Shown here: one piece after another, positions 22,715 through 32,561 of the stretch
Position numbering within the stretch: the first letter of the stretch is position 1
Layout: the number at the start of each line of letters is the position of its first letter
Source: Rutstroemia sp. NJR-2017a BVV2
Taxonomy: Eukaryota; Ascomycota; Leotiomycetes; Helotiales; Rutstroemiaceae
Length of the DNA: 64,000 bases
Direction: 5' to 3'
Assembly (NCBI GenBank): GCA_002946415.1
Contig: NJPS01000034.1
Span: 744,001-808,000, forward strand
Notes under the pieces: generated by a model
Told to the model about the DNA's origin: nothing
What the model saw: only the letters and a program-made list of their open reading frames with translations
Database searches by the model: none
Made by a program: the position numbers and the translations under genes

Positions 22715-23422
22715 CTACCATCCTTTTAGTCTCCACTCTTCTTCCTCGAAGTCCTCAAGCTCCATGACCCATTCTTGCACATCATGAGACTTCGATTTGC
22801 CATCACTAGTTCCATCGGATAGCCGTGCCAGTGTATTCGTATCTTTCCAACTACGCCAAGGAAGCTCGATCTTCTTCCTCCGAGGCCAGCACTCTGCGCG
22901 CGGGTAGTCTCCAAATATGACTGACAGGTTGACTGAATGCCTCCCGGAATGCACCAACCACTTTGGGGCTTTGAAAGACCCTAAGCTGAAGTTATGCCAC
23001 GTGATTTCTTCACTATCGTGCCTTGATGAAGGCTTGTCTCTCGGACTTATGATTCCACACCACCACAAATCCAGTTCTAGAATCATCATGTTTGACCCCG
23101 CGCTGGTCCGCGGAAGAGTATTAAGGAGAAGTTCCGTAATTCGGGTGTTTAAGTCGTCTCTCTCTATCTTGACATCCACGTCAAGTTCGCTGTACCATAT
23201 GGATGAATGGAGGGTTTGGCTTCCGAGTGAATTTGAGGCTTGATCCTGGAGAAAGCTCTCATATCGAACAGTGAGACATATGGTTGCTTGGGGATCTCCT
23301 TCTAGACAGTTGTGCTTGAGAATCTCTAAGATGTGGTTCGTGATTGAGGTAGAGCGGCGATCATTCCAAGGTCTTTCCTGTCCCAATTCACTTGCCTTTA
23401 CCGTCTGAAACCCTTCTCCCAT
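22715..23422 (-). CDS. Hypothetical protein, 235 aa
   Basis: Intronless ORF with a soluble-protein composition and no recognised domain. It is rich in Trp and Ser and ends in an acidic Trp-containing tail (ELEDFEEEEWRLKGW). No signal peptide or membrane span. A stop codon lies upstream in frame and the ATG at 23422 is the only sensible start. The length and the absence of a comparable opposing ORF support it as coding. No function can be suggested. Confidence 0.6.
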   Translation of the reverse strand: MGEGFQTVKASELGQERPWNDRRSTSITNHILEILKHNCLEGDPQATICLTVRYESFLQDQASNSLGSQTLHSSIWYSELDVDVKIERDDLNTRITELLLNTLPRTSAGSNMMILELDLWWCGIISPRDKPSSRHDSEEITWHNFSLGSFKAPKWLVHSGRHSVNLSVIFGDYPRAECWPRRKKIELPWRSWKDTNTLARLSDGTSDGKSKSHDVQEWVMELEDFEEEEWRLKGW

Positions 23423-23987
23423 TTTATATTTTGAGGCTATGCTAGAGAGATGCAGTGATAATACTCTATGAAGAGAGAATCGGCTGCTTCTTGGTCAGCG
23501 TTCCTCGACATAGCAATGCGGCGTACGTTTCGAACTGTCCAAGATCGGTGCTAGGAGACAAAGATGTCTAAATTGTGATGAAGGATTGGAAATATAACTT
23601 ACAAGCAGAGTGAAAATGTACTTGAGGTGTGGGAGGACAGTGAATATAAGAATGGTAACTTCGAGAAGACGGAAAACGATTAGTTGAAAAATATTAATGA
23701 ACCAAAATGGACCTATCGATATCAAGAAAACTGTGGACTGATGGAGGATTTAAGTATGGCACAATCAAACTTGGAGATTAATACTGTGGTCGGGTGATGG
23801 AGCAAGCTCACGGTGACTCTTTTCGCTTTCCGTCAAATTGAATTTCCCTCCTCTGTACTTGTACGGTAGGAAAGACTTGGAATATCGACCAAATAGTGAA
23901 GCTCGGCAAGTTCAAAGAATACCCACCACAATCATTTTATGGCATTTCAATGATCGAAACTCAGTCTGAGAATCAAGGAGTAACAAC
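23423..23987. other. Intergenic, divergent promoter region
   Basis: Lies between two divergently transcribed orphan genes. A hydrophobic minus-strand ORF (23495-23725) is considered chance. Confidence 0.55.
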
Positions 23988-24884
23988 ATGGACCTCGATT
24001 TCGACAGAGAGCTGTCTATCGACAGCGAAACCGAGTACACAGCTTCCACGAGTTCAGGCTACTCGCCGCCTCCAGCGACAAGTTCTCCAACACCACAAAG
24101 CACATTCCTACAACCTCCCCCTGCACCGACACCTGCGAAAGCCAAGATAATACTCAGAAACACGAACAGTCGCGCGACATTAAGACAAGAATACGGAAAC
24201 GGGAATTCGACGAAATATCAAGAACCCGGCAGGACTAACGGCTTGCCTCTTGTCTCACCCAGCAATATCCTCAAAAGCTCAGAGCCGCACAACGGCCTCT
24301 ATCCTTTTCCCACACCCCTAGACGAAGATCTACCGGATATCGACGCCAAAGCAGAAGCTGTAGCCTTTCCTGAGGTCTTTCCTCCAAAGCCCGTATCCGA
24401 AGGAGATCAGAGTGAAGCATCTGCAAGCACCCGCAAATCTCCATATCAGAAGAGCATAATCAGACCATACAGACGGCTGCGCAATCCGCCACCGCCGCCT
24501 GTTGTCGGACGTCTAACTCGCTCACTCGTTCATCGCATGAAGCTTTCTGACGAAGTCATCATCACCGAAATCACCTTCACCGACGATCCGACCAAGGATT
24601 CTTACGAAGAATTCCTCGACCGTGTTGCCAGGTCGGCGGGTACGACGAATAAGGTTAACATGGACTTGGTCCTCGGAATGTTGGTTGTGAATTGGGACAA
24701 TGGAACTTCGTTACAAGATGCGAGTGTCCACGCTGGGAAACATGGGTTGGCTACTAGGATTGACTCGGAACAAAATTGGAGAAATGCAGTTAGGACTATG
24801 AGACAGCATAGATGGTTGAATCAGGGTTGGACAGCTTGGTGGTGGGAGGATAAGGGAACTCAGCCGGTTGGACTGTATTTCTAG
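23988..24884 (+). CDS. Hypothetical protein, 298 aa, disordered N-terminus and compact Trp-rich C-terminus
   Basis: Intronless ORF. The first 170 residues are Ser/Pro/Thr-rich and probably disordered, with a PPPPP run (NPPPPPVVGRL). From about residue 175 the sequence becomes compact and charged (LVHRMKLSDEVIITEITFTD), and it ends with a Trp-dense segment (QHRWLNQGWTAWWWEDKGTQ). That end looks like a small folded domain but I do not recognise it. No signal peptide or membrane span. Intracellular location is inference. Confidence 0.68.
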   Translation: MDLDFDRELSIDSETEYTASTSSGYSPPPATSSPTPQSTFLQPPPAPTPAKAKIILRNTNSRATLRQEYGNGNSTKYQEPGRTNGLPLVSPSNILKSSEPHNGLYPFPTPLDEDLPDIDAKAEAVAFPEVFPPKPVSEGDQSEASASTRKSPYQKSIIRPYRRLRNPPPPPVVGRLTRSLVHRMKLSDEVIITEITFTDDPTKDSYEEFLDRVARSAGTTNKVNMDLVLGMLVVNWDNGTSLQDASVHAGKHGLATRIDSEQNWRNAVRTMRQHRWLNQGWTAWWWEDKGTQPVGLYF

Positions 24885-25326
24885 GATGAAACGTATGGCT
24901 CACAAGGAATGGATAGTGTTCGCCCCAATGTTTAGTATAGCCACACAACCACAGCATGTATTCTTCTACTCTGAGTTGGCCTTGTTCATTTCACCAAGTA
25001 GTTTTTGGGGGTGCTATTAATTGAACTAAATGCATGCTACCCAAGTAGTTAGTACAACGTCGTGAAAGGTAGAAAGTCTCGACCTCTCCATAAATTTAGT
25101 ATATGTATAGTTTCTTCACACCATCCATGGTTACTTCGAGGGCAATGGCGTGTTGCTTCAGCTTATTAAAACAAGGTCCAATTTTCAAAGATCCCTCTTG
25201 ATCTATCATTCCACACACTCATTCATCCCGTATCATATCGCCCAGTAACTCTCTCTATTTCACATCACTTCTTCTCCTCATCCCGGACTCCCCGTTCACT
25301 TAAATCGCCAGCCGGCTGAACAAAAA
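24885..25326. other. Intergenic
   Basis: No gene seen; the upstream region of the decayed small membrane-protein copy. Confidence 0.6.
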
Positions 25327-25682
25327 ATGAACGCCTACAACATCTCCACCGCAACAAATATCACACTACTACTGTCGGATTAATACTACAGTCTAGCCAT
25401 AATAGACGGAGTCGAGTACTACTTGTTTAGAAAGAATGCCTCCCAAGACGATGCACCATAGACGTCCGTATACTTCTATTCTTCGCAGTGGTCTGCGGCT
25501 GGCTTTTAGGCTACCTTGGGGGGATGGCCGGCTCTGAGAGAAAGAATCGAAAGAAGGACCAAGCTGCGAGGGAAGAAATGCTCACAAATGGAAATATACT
25601 GGAAGAGAAGGAGTTGAATGAGGAGAGCTTGTTGCCTGTTTGGAGGGAGGAGAAGGGGGGGTATGGGGCGATGGATGGATAG
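25327..25682 (+). pseudogene. Decayed first copy of a tandem small membrane-protein family
   Basis: An ATG at 25327 in a good leader context opens an N-glycosylation-rich start (NAYNISTATNIT) like the two downstream genes. It hits TAA after 18 codons, then the same frame resumes with IIDGVEYY, matching ILVNGTEYI in the second copy. After another stop the match moves to the +2 frame, where a membrane span (VRILLFFAVVCGWLLGYLGG) and a charged tail ending at 25682 are open. At least one nonsense codon and one frameshift therefore separate the parts. An intron could rescue part of it, but no splice pair I tried keeps phase. Alternatively, only the 64-residue C-terminal ORF from 25488 is made. Confidence 0.55.
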
Positions 25683-26413
25683 AGTGTTCGGGGGAGAGGT
25701 GAAGGGAGAGAAGACTTGTAGTTAATAGCAGTTGGATCTCCAGCATATTTCATGTTGGTGAATTTACTTTACACATCATACTGCCACCATATAGTGATCT
25801 CGATGGGAGTATCAGAAACAGAGAATAAGGAGCTACTAAAGAGAGGGGCTTGGAAGCTACTGAGAAAGATTCTCTGGTCAGGCTTTCACTTCGGTTTTCA
25901 GTTATCATCTACTAACTAGAAATCTGAAAGAACAATCACAGTGACGGTATTTCTCTCCCATTGCAAAGTAAAGGTCCATTCTGTAGAAATACGAATCCAG
26001 TACAGCAGTAAACCAGGGCCATAGCATCTCGAATCAATCATATAGACTGAATCCCATCATAACCCAGTGCTATGCTACAGTTCGGAAGTAGACGAACACA
26101 AGCTCGCCAGCCAATCAAACGAATTGAGCGAAGGTTTACTGTATATACGGTAAGACTATCTCGGATCGGAGAACCAAGGTAGATGACGAGCGAACTAGTC
26201 AAGTGTAGCGAAAACAATATCACATCGAGCCAAACTAGCCAGGACTCGCTATATATACTGCAGTCAGCCCTACGATTATCCGTTTACCCAGTTCTGGCAT
26301 TCACATTCATTTTCCTTCTTGTTTCCACAGCTCATTTGCCTCATTTCGCATTTTAGCTTCCAACGTCCTGTCACGGGTCCACAGACATCTAGTCATCCTC
26401 AGTCACCCACAAA
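25683..26413. other. Intergenic between first and second small membrane-protein copies
   Basis: No gene seen; promoter region of the second copy. Confidence 0.6.
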
Positions 26414-26803
26414 ATGGATCACTTCAACCTCACCACTAACGCCACAACTCTCCCCGTCTCCTTCAACGCCAACAACACAATCCTCGTCAACGGAACGGAG
26501 TATATTCGCTCTTCGGTCCACTGGGCTCTTCGTCATGAAAGAGAAAGCTATTATATAAGTAGACTTGTGACTATAGTATGCTTCACGTGGATCATGTTCA
26601 TGGTAATTTTCTTCGTTGGATATGTACATGGGCGAGCGGCCGAAATAGAGAATCTCAGAATAAAAAGGAAGAAGTCAGGGTGGAAATTAAGGGATGTTGC
26701 TCCAAATAAGAAGGAAGTAAACTATGGGGCGGTAGATCTAGAGAAGGCTGATTGTACGGTTCCGCTTTTGAGGGGTCCGGTTAAGGGGGTTGCTCAGAAG
26801 TAG
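26414..26803 (+). CDS. Small single-span membrane protein, tandem family member 2
   Basis: Intronless 129-aa protein without a cleavable signal peptide. Residues 1-30 are rich in N-x-S/T sites (NLT, NAT, NNT, NGT), suggesting a short glycosylated outside segment. One membrane span follows at about residues 48-70 (LVTIVCFTWIMFMVIFFVGY), then a strongly basic stretch (RIKRKKSGWK) that by the positive-inside rule faces the cytosol, and a polar tail. The block NNTILVNGTEYI recurs in the next gene as NNTIVINNIQYI. Family and function unknown to me; it looks lineage-specific. Confidence 0.62.
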   Translation: MDHFNLTTNATTLPVSFNANNTILVNGTEYIRSSVHWALRHERESYYISRLVTIVCFTWIMFMVIFFVGYVHGRAAEIENLRIKRKKSGWKLRDVAPNKKEVNYGAVDLEKADCTVPLLRGPVKGVAQK

Positions 26804-27247
26804 ATGACTTACTGTTGAGTGAAGAGATAAGGAGAATTGGGGTCCTTGCATACGGATTCTGGAAGTGGATTTGGTATCACTTTCCACTACTCGGGACGGT
26901 TATGATGAAAAGTTTTGCTGGAATTAAGGAGCAACCAGGTGGCTCAATACTTTGGTTCGGTCTAAGGGCTCAAATTTTTATTTCTAAATGAACTGACCGA
27001 ACCTCACACTAATATTTTTATATTGCGTCGCTTCCCCGATATACCTGCGTGATCTTATGATTCTTCTGCTGAGATTAAATTACCTTCTAGAGAACATACT
27101 CCCAGCCAACTACAACACACATCTTCAATATTCAATATTCTCAGCCACCTCCCAAAGCACGCTCAAGCAACTCCCACTCCACCTCACCCCCCAGCAAACA
27201 CCACTCATTCATCCATCCATCCATCCAACCACCCCCACCCCCCAAAA
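26804..27247. other. Intergenic, C-rich leader of the third small membrane-protein copy
   Basis: No gene seen. The 90 nt before the next ATG are C/A-rich with an ATCC run, a common fungal 5' leader composition. Confidence 0.6.
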
Positions 27248-27625
27248 ATGTCACCTCAACCCCCCACCCTCACCATCCACGCCACCCTCCCCATCACCAT
27301 GCACCCCTCCAACAACACCATCGTCATCAACAACATCCAATACATCGCGACCTCCGCGATCGACGCCTACATCCAAATGACACAACCGATATTTGCTCAA
27401 TGCGCAGCCGAGCAACCACACTCTCTCCTAGCCGAGCAACCAATATCAATCCCACTCCTACTCCGTTGCCCAATCACCGTGATAAGCATGATCGCCATGG
27501 CTTGTTTAATTCTCGGATGGGGGTTTGCGCATAAGTATTTTTTCAAACGGCCGAGGGAGGAGAGGAGGGAGGTGGCGGAGTTGTATTGGGGACGGCAGGC
27601 GGATATGTATTTGGGGGTGGATTAG
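27248..27625 (+). CDS. Small single-span membrane protein, tandem family member 3
   Basis: Intronless 125-aa protein. The N-terminal part contains NNTIVINNIQYIATSA, paralogous to the preceding gene, with an N-glycosylation site. A span at about residues 75-97 (CPITVISMIAMACLILGWGF) is followed by a basic cytosolic-type stretch (HKYFFKRPREERRE). Its order of parts matches the 26414-26803 gene although the overall sequence is divergent. It ends 26 nt before a 28-nt poly-G run. Function unknown. Confidence 0.6.
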   Translation: MSPQPPTLTIHATLPITMHPSNNTIVINNIQYIATSAIDAYIQMTQPIFAQCAAEQPHSLLAEQPISIPLLLRCPITVISMIAMACLILGWGFAHKYFFKRPREERREVAELYWGRQADMYLGVD

Positions 27626-28210
27626 GGGTTTGGGGGATGGAAGAGGGAAGAGGGGGGGGGGGGGGGGGGGGGGGGGGGGATAGGAACTAAGAAGGAGGAA
27701 GGAGGGAGAGATAGGGGTTGGTGTCGATATTGATGCTTTGCATACAGTGATACTCGGGTTCTCGTGATATTTAGACACCTGTTACTGGAGGACTAGCCCA
27801 AATTATTGAGGGATTCACCGAAGCATCATGAGGTGGTCTGGCCCGGTAAAGCTAGTTCCAGGACTAACGGCAATGCGACAAACTATGTACCATTAGGTTG
27901 CTGGCTAGGCCTCACACTAATAATAAAGTAAGCCCTACCCGAAGTTAGCCAGCCTTACGGACAGGTGATATTGTCACTTTGGACAAATGTGTATCTTAAT
28001 TTCAATCTTTACGGGATTCTGTGTTGTGTTAAAAGACACGAGGAGGAGTAAAAGTTGGAAGAGAAACCAAGGAGACCTTTTGGACGCCTATGAAAAAAAG
28101 GAGGTGTTTGAAGCACTAGCTCCTTTTGTGAATAAAGATGTATTCTTATTAAACCCCGGTTACTATTGCATTCTATTTTCGCACCTTAAAATCCTAAAAC
28201 AGTAATACAC
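27626..28210. other. Intergenic with a long poly-G run
   Basis: Contains the 28-nt G run at 27652-27679. The small plus-strand ORF at 27987-28205 has no support. Confidence 0.6.
27652..27679. repeat. Homopolymer run of 28 G
   Basis: Twenty-eight consecutive guanines directly downstream of the 27248-27625 gene. The length may be imprecise because such runs are hard to sequence. Confidence 0.9.
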
Positions 28211-29563
28211 TTAAGAAACCTCTTGAATCAACTTCCCACCCATTCCACCACCAGCCTTGGCCCCACCCTGGAACAGAGAGCCGACAGGAGCCTCGATCCA
28301 TTCTTCCGGAACACCAATGCGATTACCATCTTTATTGCTGACCCAACGGACGAAAAGCGGATTCGGTTTTTGTGGTTCCCCTTCAGGAGTAGCATCAGCA
28401 ACAGGGCCGGCAAGATCCCTACGACGGGCGTTTGTCTTTGGTGCTTGTTTCTTGAGGAGTTTGTTGATTGTTTCCATCTGTGATTCGTTAGTTGTGCGAA
28501 CTGTTGGGGTTGACGGAGCATCAAAGAACTTACCTTCTCCTCTTCGTTACGCTTCTCACTGAGATTCTTTCTCCTGCGTGCCATTTCAGCACGTCTCATA
28601 GCGTGCTCTTCTGCCGTGAGATGCTTCTTCGTTTGAACCTCTGCGAAAGATATTAGTTTGTGAAAATGAGTAATGCAAGGGATACATACCATCAGGAAGA
28701 GCGATCAAATAGTTTGCCGCATCCTCATCAAATTTGGCTCTTTGTCTTCGGGTGAGTTTAGCCAGATCAGGTGTAGAAGCCCTGCTACCACCAGCAGGTG
28801 TCTCATCGTCGCTATCGAGAGGCTCCTCTTCCTCCTCTTCAGCAGCCACTTCAATATCTTCATCCTCGCCCTCTGCATCCTCTTCATTTCCAGTCTGCAT
28901 GGCTTCTTCTTCCTCAATCTCGTCTGCGATATCGCTGTCAAGCTCGCTGAGCTCTTCATCATCGTCGTCGCTTCCCATCTCTTTCTGCTCCACAGTGACT
29001 GTGTCGTTCTTCGGAGGCTCCTTAACAACAATTTTGGTCTTTCCAGCTGAAGGTTGCGAAACCTTGATAGTTGGTGGAGGCGGTTGGGCGTCCATGTCAA
29101 CATCCCCATCAGCGTCCAAATCATCATCCTCGCCCTCCGCATCCAAATCATCGTCCTCCTCGATGACTTCACCTTCTGCATCCTCGTCCTCACCACCGTC
29201 CTCCATCTCCTCATCTTCTTCACTTTCCGACTCCATCACATAGCTTTTTCTGACATTCCTGGATCGTTTCCCTTCGATAATTTCCCCACCAACAAACTGA
29301 TCTCTGCTGTTCACCGGAATTGAAGGGCTAGCGGCGGAACTGGCTCGTGTCGCTTCGCGTAATTTGCTAGATGAGGTCTTAACGGTGAAACGCATAGATT
29401 CTGGGCTCCTTGAAGTCGCCGGGGCTGGTCCACGTGATACCGACGCCGATGAATCGCCAGTTGTGCGACGTGGTCGCGACACCCTGTGAGATGGTTGCTC
29501 AGCAACTATGATTGTGTCTTTCGCTTTGGCGGCTGCCGATCGCTGACTACGACGTGTAGGCAT
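28211..29563 (-). CDS. INO80 chromatin-remodelling complex subunit Ies2/INO80B-like (PAPA-1-type C-terminus)
   Basis: Nuclear subunit of the INO80 remodeller that in yeast stimulates its ATPase. Exons 29563-28690, 28640-28534 and 28477-28211 join in phase to 415 aa (an upstream in-frame Met at 29575 would add four residues). The N-terminus is basic and Ser-rich (RRSQRSAAAKAKD), followed by a very long Asp/Glu-rich region of about 150 residues. LTRRQRAKFDEDAANYLIAL then leads into the conserved PAPA-1-type block LTAEEHAMRRAEMARRRKNL and METINKLLKKQ, and a C-terminal VRWVSNKDGNRIGVPEEW motif. The acidic stretch explains the long Ser-rich antisense ORF, which is a shadow. Family call from the C-terminal blocks. 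Confidence 0.85.
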
Positions 29564-30644
29564 CTTGCCACACAATACAATCGAATAGAAGTGACAAGGA
29601 GATGAAATTGTAGGGTGCAGGATTGATCTAGATGAATTCCTTGATTCTTCAGATGGCTTTTGAGGTTTGAGGTTATTGCTGATGACAGGAGGTGCGACGG
29701 TAGAATGGTATCTTCCGTATGTTGAACAGAGTTTGTGGTGAATCAGCTCGCAAGGGCCATCGGGTTACTGCTTTGATGAAAACAGATTGCGGAGAATGAG
29801 TGGTGGATGGAGGCGCGTTACATACATAAACGCCCTTTCCTTACACAGCCGCCCCAGTCGTCTTGCGGTATTGATGTCAACCAACCACGTATCCGTTTCG
29901 GTAAATATCCATCATACTTTCGCCCTTTCGCCCCTGGCTTGTGTGACGGCGGAGGGATATATTTATCGAAAAACACGAGAATCAAATCAAAAGTGGGAAT
30001 AGATATTGAGAGAGGGATAAATGGCAACGCTTAATTACGGAAAATTGCGTTCATTGGTGCAGAACATGCAAGGTGATTTGCGCAAAGACTCCAACATACG
30101 AATGAAAATGCATAAGGGACATGTCTGGGTAACTCACTCGGTCTTGTTGGTGGCTGGCTCAGCCCTACCAGCTTTCCCTCGACGATCAGTCCAATCGATT
30201 TCTTCTTCTCCTTCCGAATCCGTACTGAGCTTCCTAACGCGTTTACTGGCTCGGTCTGCCTTTCCTGACATGTCGACTCTTGCAAAACACCAACAGGCAA
30301 GATACCCACTTCGTACCACAGATGCTTACGGCTGAGGTTGGAATGTGGACGTTAATCGTTAGGCTACACGTAAAACCACTGGCAGAGGACTCTTGCTCAC
30401 GCCAAGTGCAAGGCTCCTTGGTCTTCTTCGTCAGAGTGATATCCAAAAATGTAAGGGGTCGTAACAAATTGATAACCCTTTCGGCTGTTCGCTGTGTTGG
30501 ACGTGCGAGAACAATTGACTTCAGACGGGGAGATGTTGGCCCAGGTCCGCGCTGTGAAGTCTAGCCAATCAAAGCCGGTCGCGTAGTTATGTCATCAACC
30601 CAGCCAATGCCGAGGCACATGTAAATGGTCGATTCTCACCGACA
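29564..30644. other. Intergenic between divergent genes; possible unrecognised small gene
   Basis: A minus-strand ATG at 30271 opens a basic/acidic stretch (KRVRKLSTDSEGEEEIDW) ending at a good GTGAGT donor near 30135. That looks like a real first exon, but no downstream exon in matching phase could be found; the next minus ORF at 29818-30027 does not join in frame. Otherwise this holds the promoters of IES2 and the peroxin gene. Confidence 0.4.
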
Positions 30645-31871
30645 ATGAAAACAATCATTCTGAAGCTTCAACAGCAAGCTTCATTACTGCACGCGATGGG
30701 CAACTCCGAAGATAGGAAGCCAAATACCGGCATACCAGAATGGCAGCGGAAGAGGAAAGATGACGAAGTGGCGACGCCTCCTCCAACGACTAAGGAATCA
30801 CCAAGTCAACTGAGTGCGATAGAGCAGGCCAAGCAGTTTTTGGAGGAAGATGAGCTCAAGGACGCGACGACTGATAAGAAGATTGCCTTTCTAGAGAGCA
30901 AGGGACTACAGAAGGAAGACATACAAGAGTTATTGGGTGTTACTCGAAATGAGGAAGCGACCGGCAGTGCTGTTACCTCAAGCACAGTACCTAAAGGAGC
31001 ACCCATAGAGCCAGCGCCAGAAACGCAGTCTTTAGTCCTTCGACGATCGTCTCCTCCACAGAATCAACCTACACAAGTCTATACACCACCGCGCGAACAA
31101 GCGCCTATAATAACATACCCCGAATTCCTCGTCCAGCCGACCGGCCCTCAGCCATTAATAACCAAACACCGACTTCTCACAACCCTCTACCTCTTCGGCT
31201 CCCTCAGCTTCCTCCTCCACGGCACCAACACATTCCTCATCCGCCCCATGTTCCAAACCCTCACCGAATCCCGCCTATCCCTCTCCTCCACCACCCTCAG
31301 CAACCTCCAAAAACTAATCAAAAAACTCGAGTCCTCCGTCTCCGAAATCCCCATCACGTACTCCGTGCACCACAAAGGTTCTCTACACCCCGAATACCTC
31401 GACTCGGACGCCGAATCACAGACCAGTGACCCCACCGAGCTGTTCCACCGGGACATCGGCATCCAAACATCGCTGCCCTCCTCGCCCACCATGCACACGC
31501 CCGGCTCACCGTCGTGGGGTTCGTCGAATGCGAATTCGAATGCGGGGAGCACGACCACGATACAGCAGCAGACGGCACGGTTGGCGAGGATGAAGTCTGT
31601 ATTGAGTTCGTTTGTGGATGATTCGAAGGATGAGGAGTCCAGTGCGCAGGACTTGAATACGAGGATGGATTTGCTGAAGGAGTATTTACAGGGGTTGGCG
31701 TATACGGCGCCGACATTTGGGTATGGTGGAGGAGCGTTCTCAAATGGGGGTAGGGGAGATAATGGGAGGGATAAGGAGGATGAGATTTCGAAGGTTAAGA
31801 GGGAGATTAGGGGTGTTAAGGGGGTGCTGCTTAGTGCTAGGAGTTTCCCTGGTGCTGTGAGGACGCGGTAG
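30645..31871 (+). CDS. Peroxin 14/17-like peroxisomal membrane protein (PEX33-like)
   Basis: Component of the peroxisomal import docking complex. Intronless, 408 aa, or 391 aa if the Met at codon 18 (30696) is used. Residues 55-100 match the Pex14 N-terminal domain that binds Pex5/Pex19 (AIEQAKQFLEEDELKDA, KKIAFLESKGLQKEDIQELL). A disordered Pro-rich linker leads to a hydrophobic segment (RLLTTLYLFGSLSFLLHG, about 176-195), followed by helical Leu/Ser-rich sequence and a disordered C-terminus. The Pex14 domain plus this downstream arrangement resembles filamentous-fungal Pex14/17 (PEX33) more than canonical Pex14, which usually has a longer coiled coil. The Pex14-type domain is clear; the choice between Pex14 and Pex14/17 is inference. 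Confidence 0.75.
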   Translation: MKTIILKLQQQASLLHAMGNSEDRKPNTGIPEWQRKRKDDEVATPPPTTKESPSQLSAIEQAKQFLEEDELKDATTDKKIAFLESKGLQKEDIQELLGVTRNEEATGSAVTSSTVPKGAPIEPAPETQSLVLRRSSPPQNQPTQVYTPPREQAPIITYPEFLVQPTGPQPLITKHRLLTTLYLFGSLSFLLHGTNTFLIRPMFQTLTESRLSLSSTTLSNLQKLIKKLESSVSEIPITYSVHHKGSLHPEYLDSDAESQTSDPTELFHRDIGIQTSLPSSPTMHTPGSPSWGSSNANSNAGSTTTIQQQTARLARMKSVLSSFVDDSKDEESSAQDLNTRMDLLKEYLQGLAYTAPTFGYGGGAFSNGGRGDNGRDKEDEISKVKREIRGVKGVLLSARSFPGAVRTR

Positions 31872-32561
31872 ACTGAGACTGTTGTTGATTTATTCATCGT
31901 AGGGCTTATATGATTATGATTAATGGATGGATAGACAAATCTTCGCATTGATATTGACTTGCCGAAGGCAGTTATGATGTCAGCCTACGGCCATGGATGT
32001 GAGTTTGCAAAATTTTGAAGTTGTGTAGTCGAAATTGTGTAGTCGAAGGTGCAGCCTGCTACAATATAGAGAAAGTCGCTTCATAATCACAAACACAACG
32101 TAAATATAGTTATCAAGACATTATATTTGGATATGTAAGTGATTCTCAAGGAAATAGGGAAACTCAACCTGCGCCTATTGAACCGAACCAGCGAAAGAAA
32201 ACCAAAAGAAATATTCCATGGTAGAGACCGGTGCAGAAAACGGGAGCATACATCAAGCTGAGGGGATAATTCAGTCATAATTCAGTTATAAAAGTTAGAG
32301 CTGCCCAGAATAAGTAAAATAACGTCGGCGGTTTGGTGATGGAATAGAAATAGAAAACGAGGGAAATAGAAAAGAAGACAAAGAGACAGGGAATAAGTGA
32401 CCACCTTTGAGAACGACAGACAACATGCGCTAAGAGATATTCGAGGCATTCATCTCAGTAAGTTGAGGGCAGGACACAGAAATATGCTGTAGTCAGCCCA
32501 GTATAGGTGCGTGATAAGTAGAGCCATATTCAGGCCCAGAGCTCGCCCAATCATGCCACTC
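31872..32561. other. Intergenic between convergent genes
   Basis: 3' regions of the peroxin gene and the zinc-finger gene; no gene seen. Confidence 0.6.

Noticed and set aside
23495..23725. 76-aa hydrophobic minus-strand ORF with a GTAAGT
   Set aside because: Could be a membrane exon, but no in-phase continuation; the downstream 22715-23422 gene has its own upstream stop.
28705..29243. Long Ser-rich and basic ORFs within the IES2 gene
   Set aside because: Shadows of the Asp/Glu-rich coding repeat in other frames; the conserved C-terminal blocks fix the real frame.
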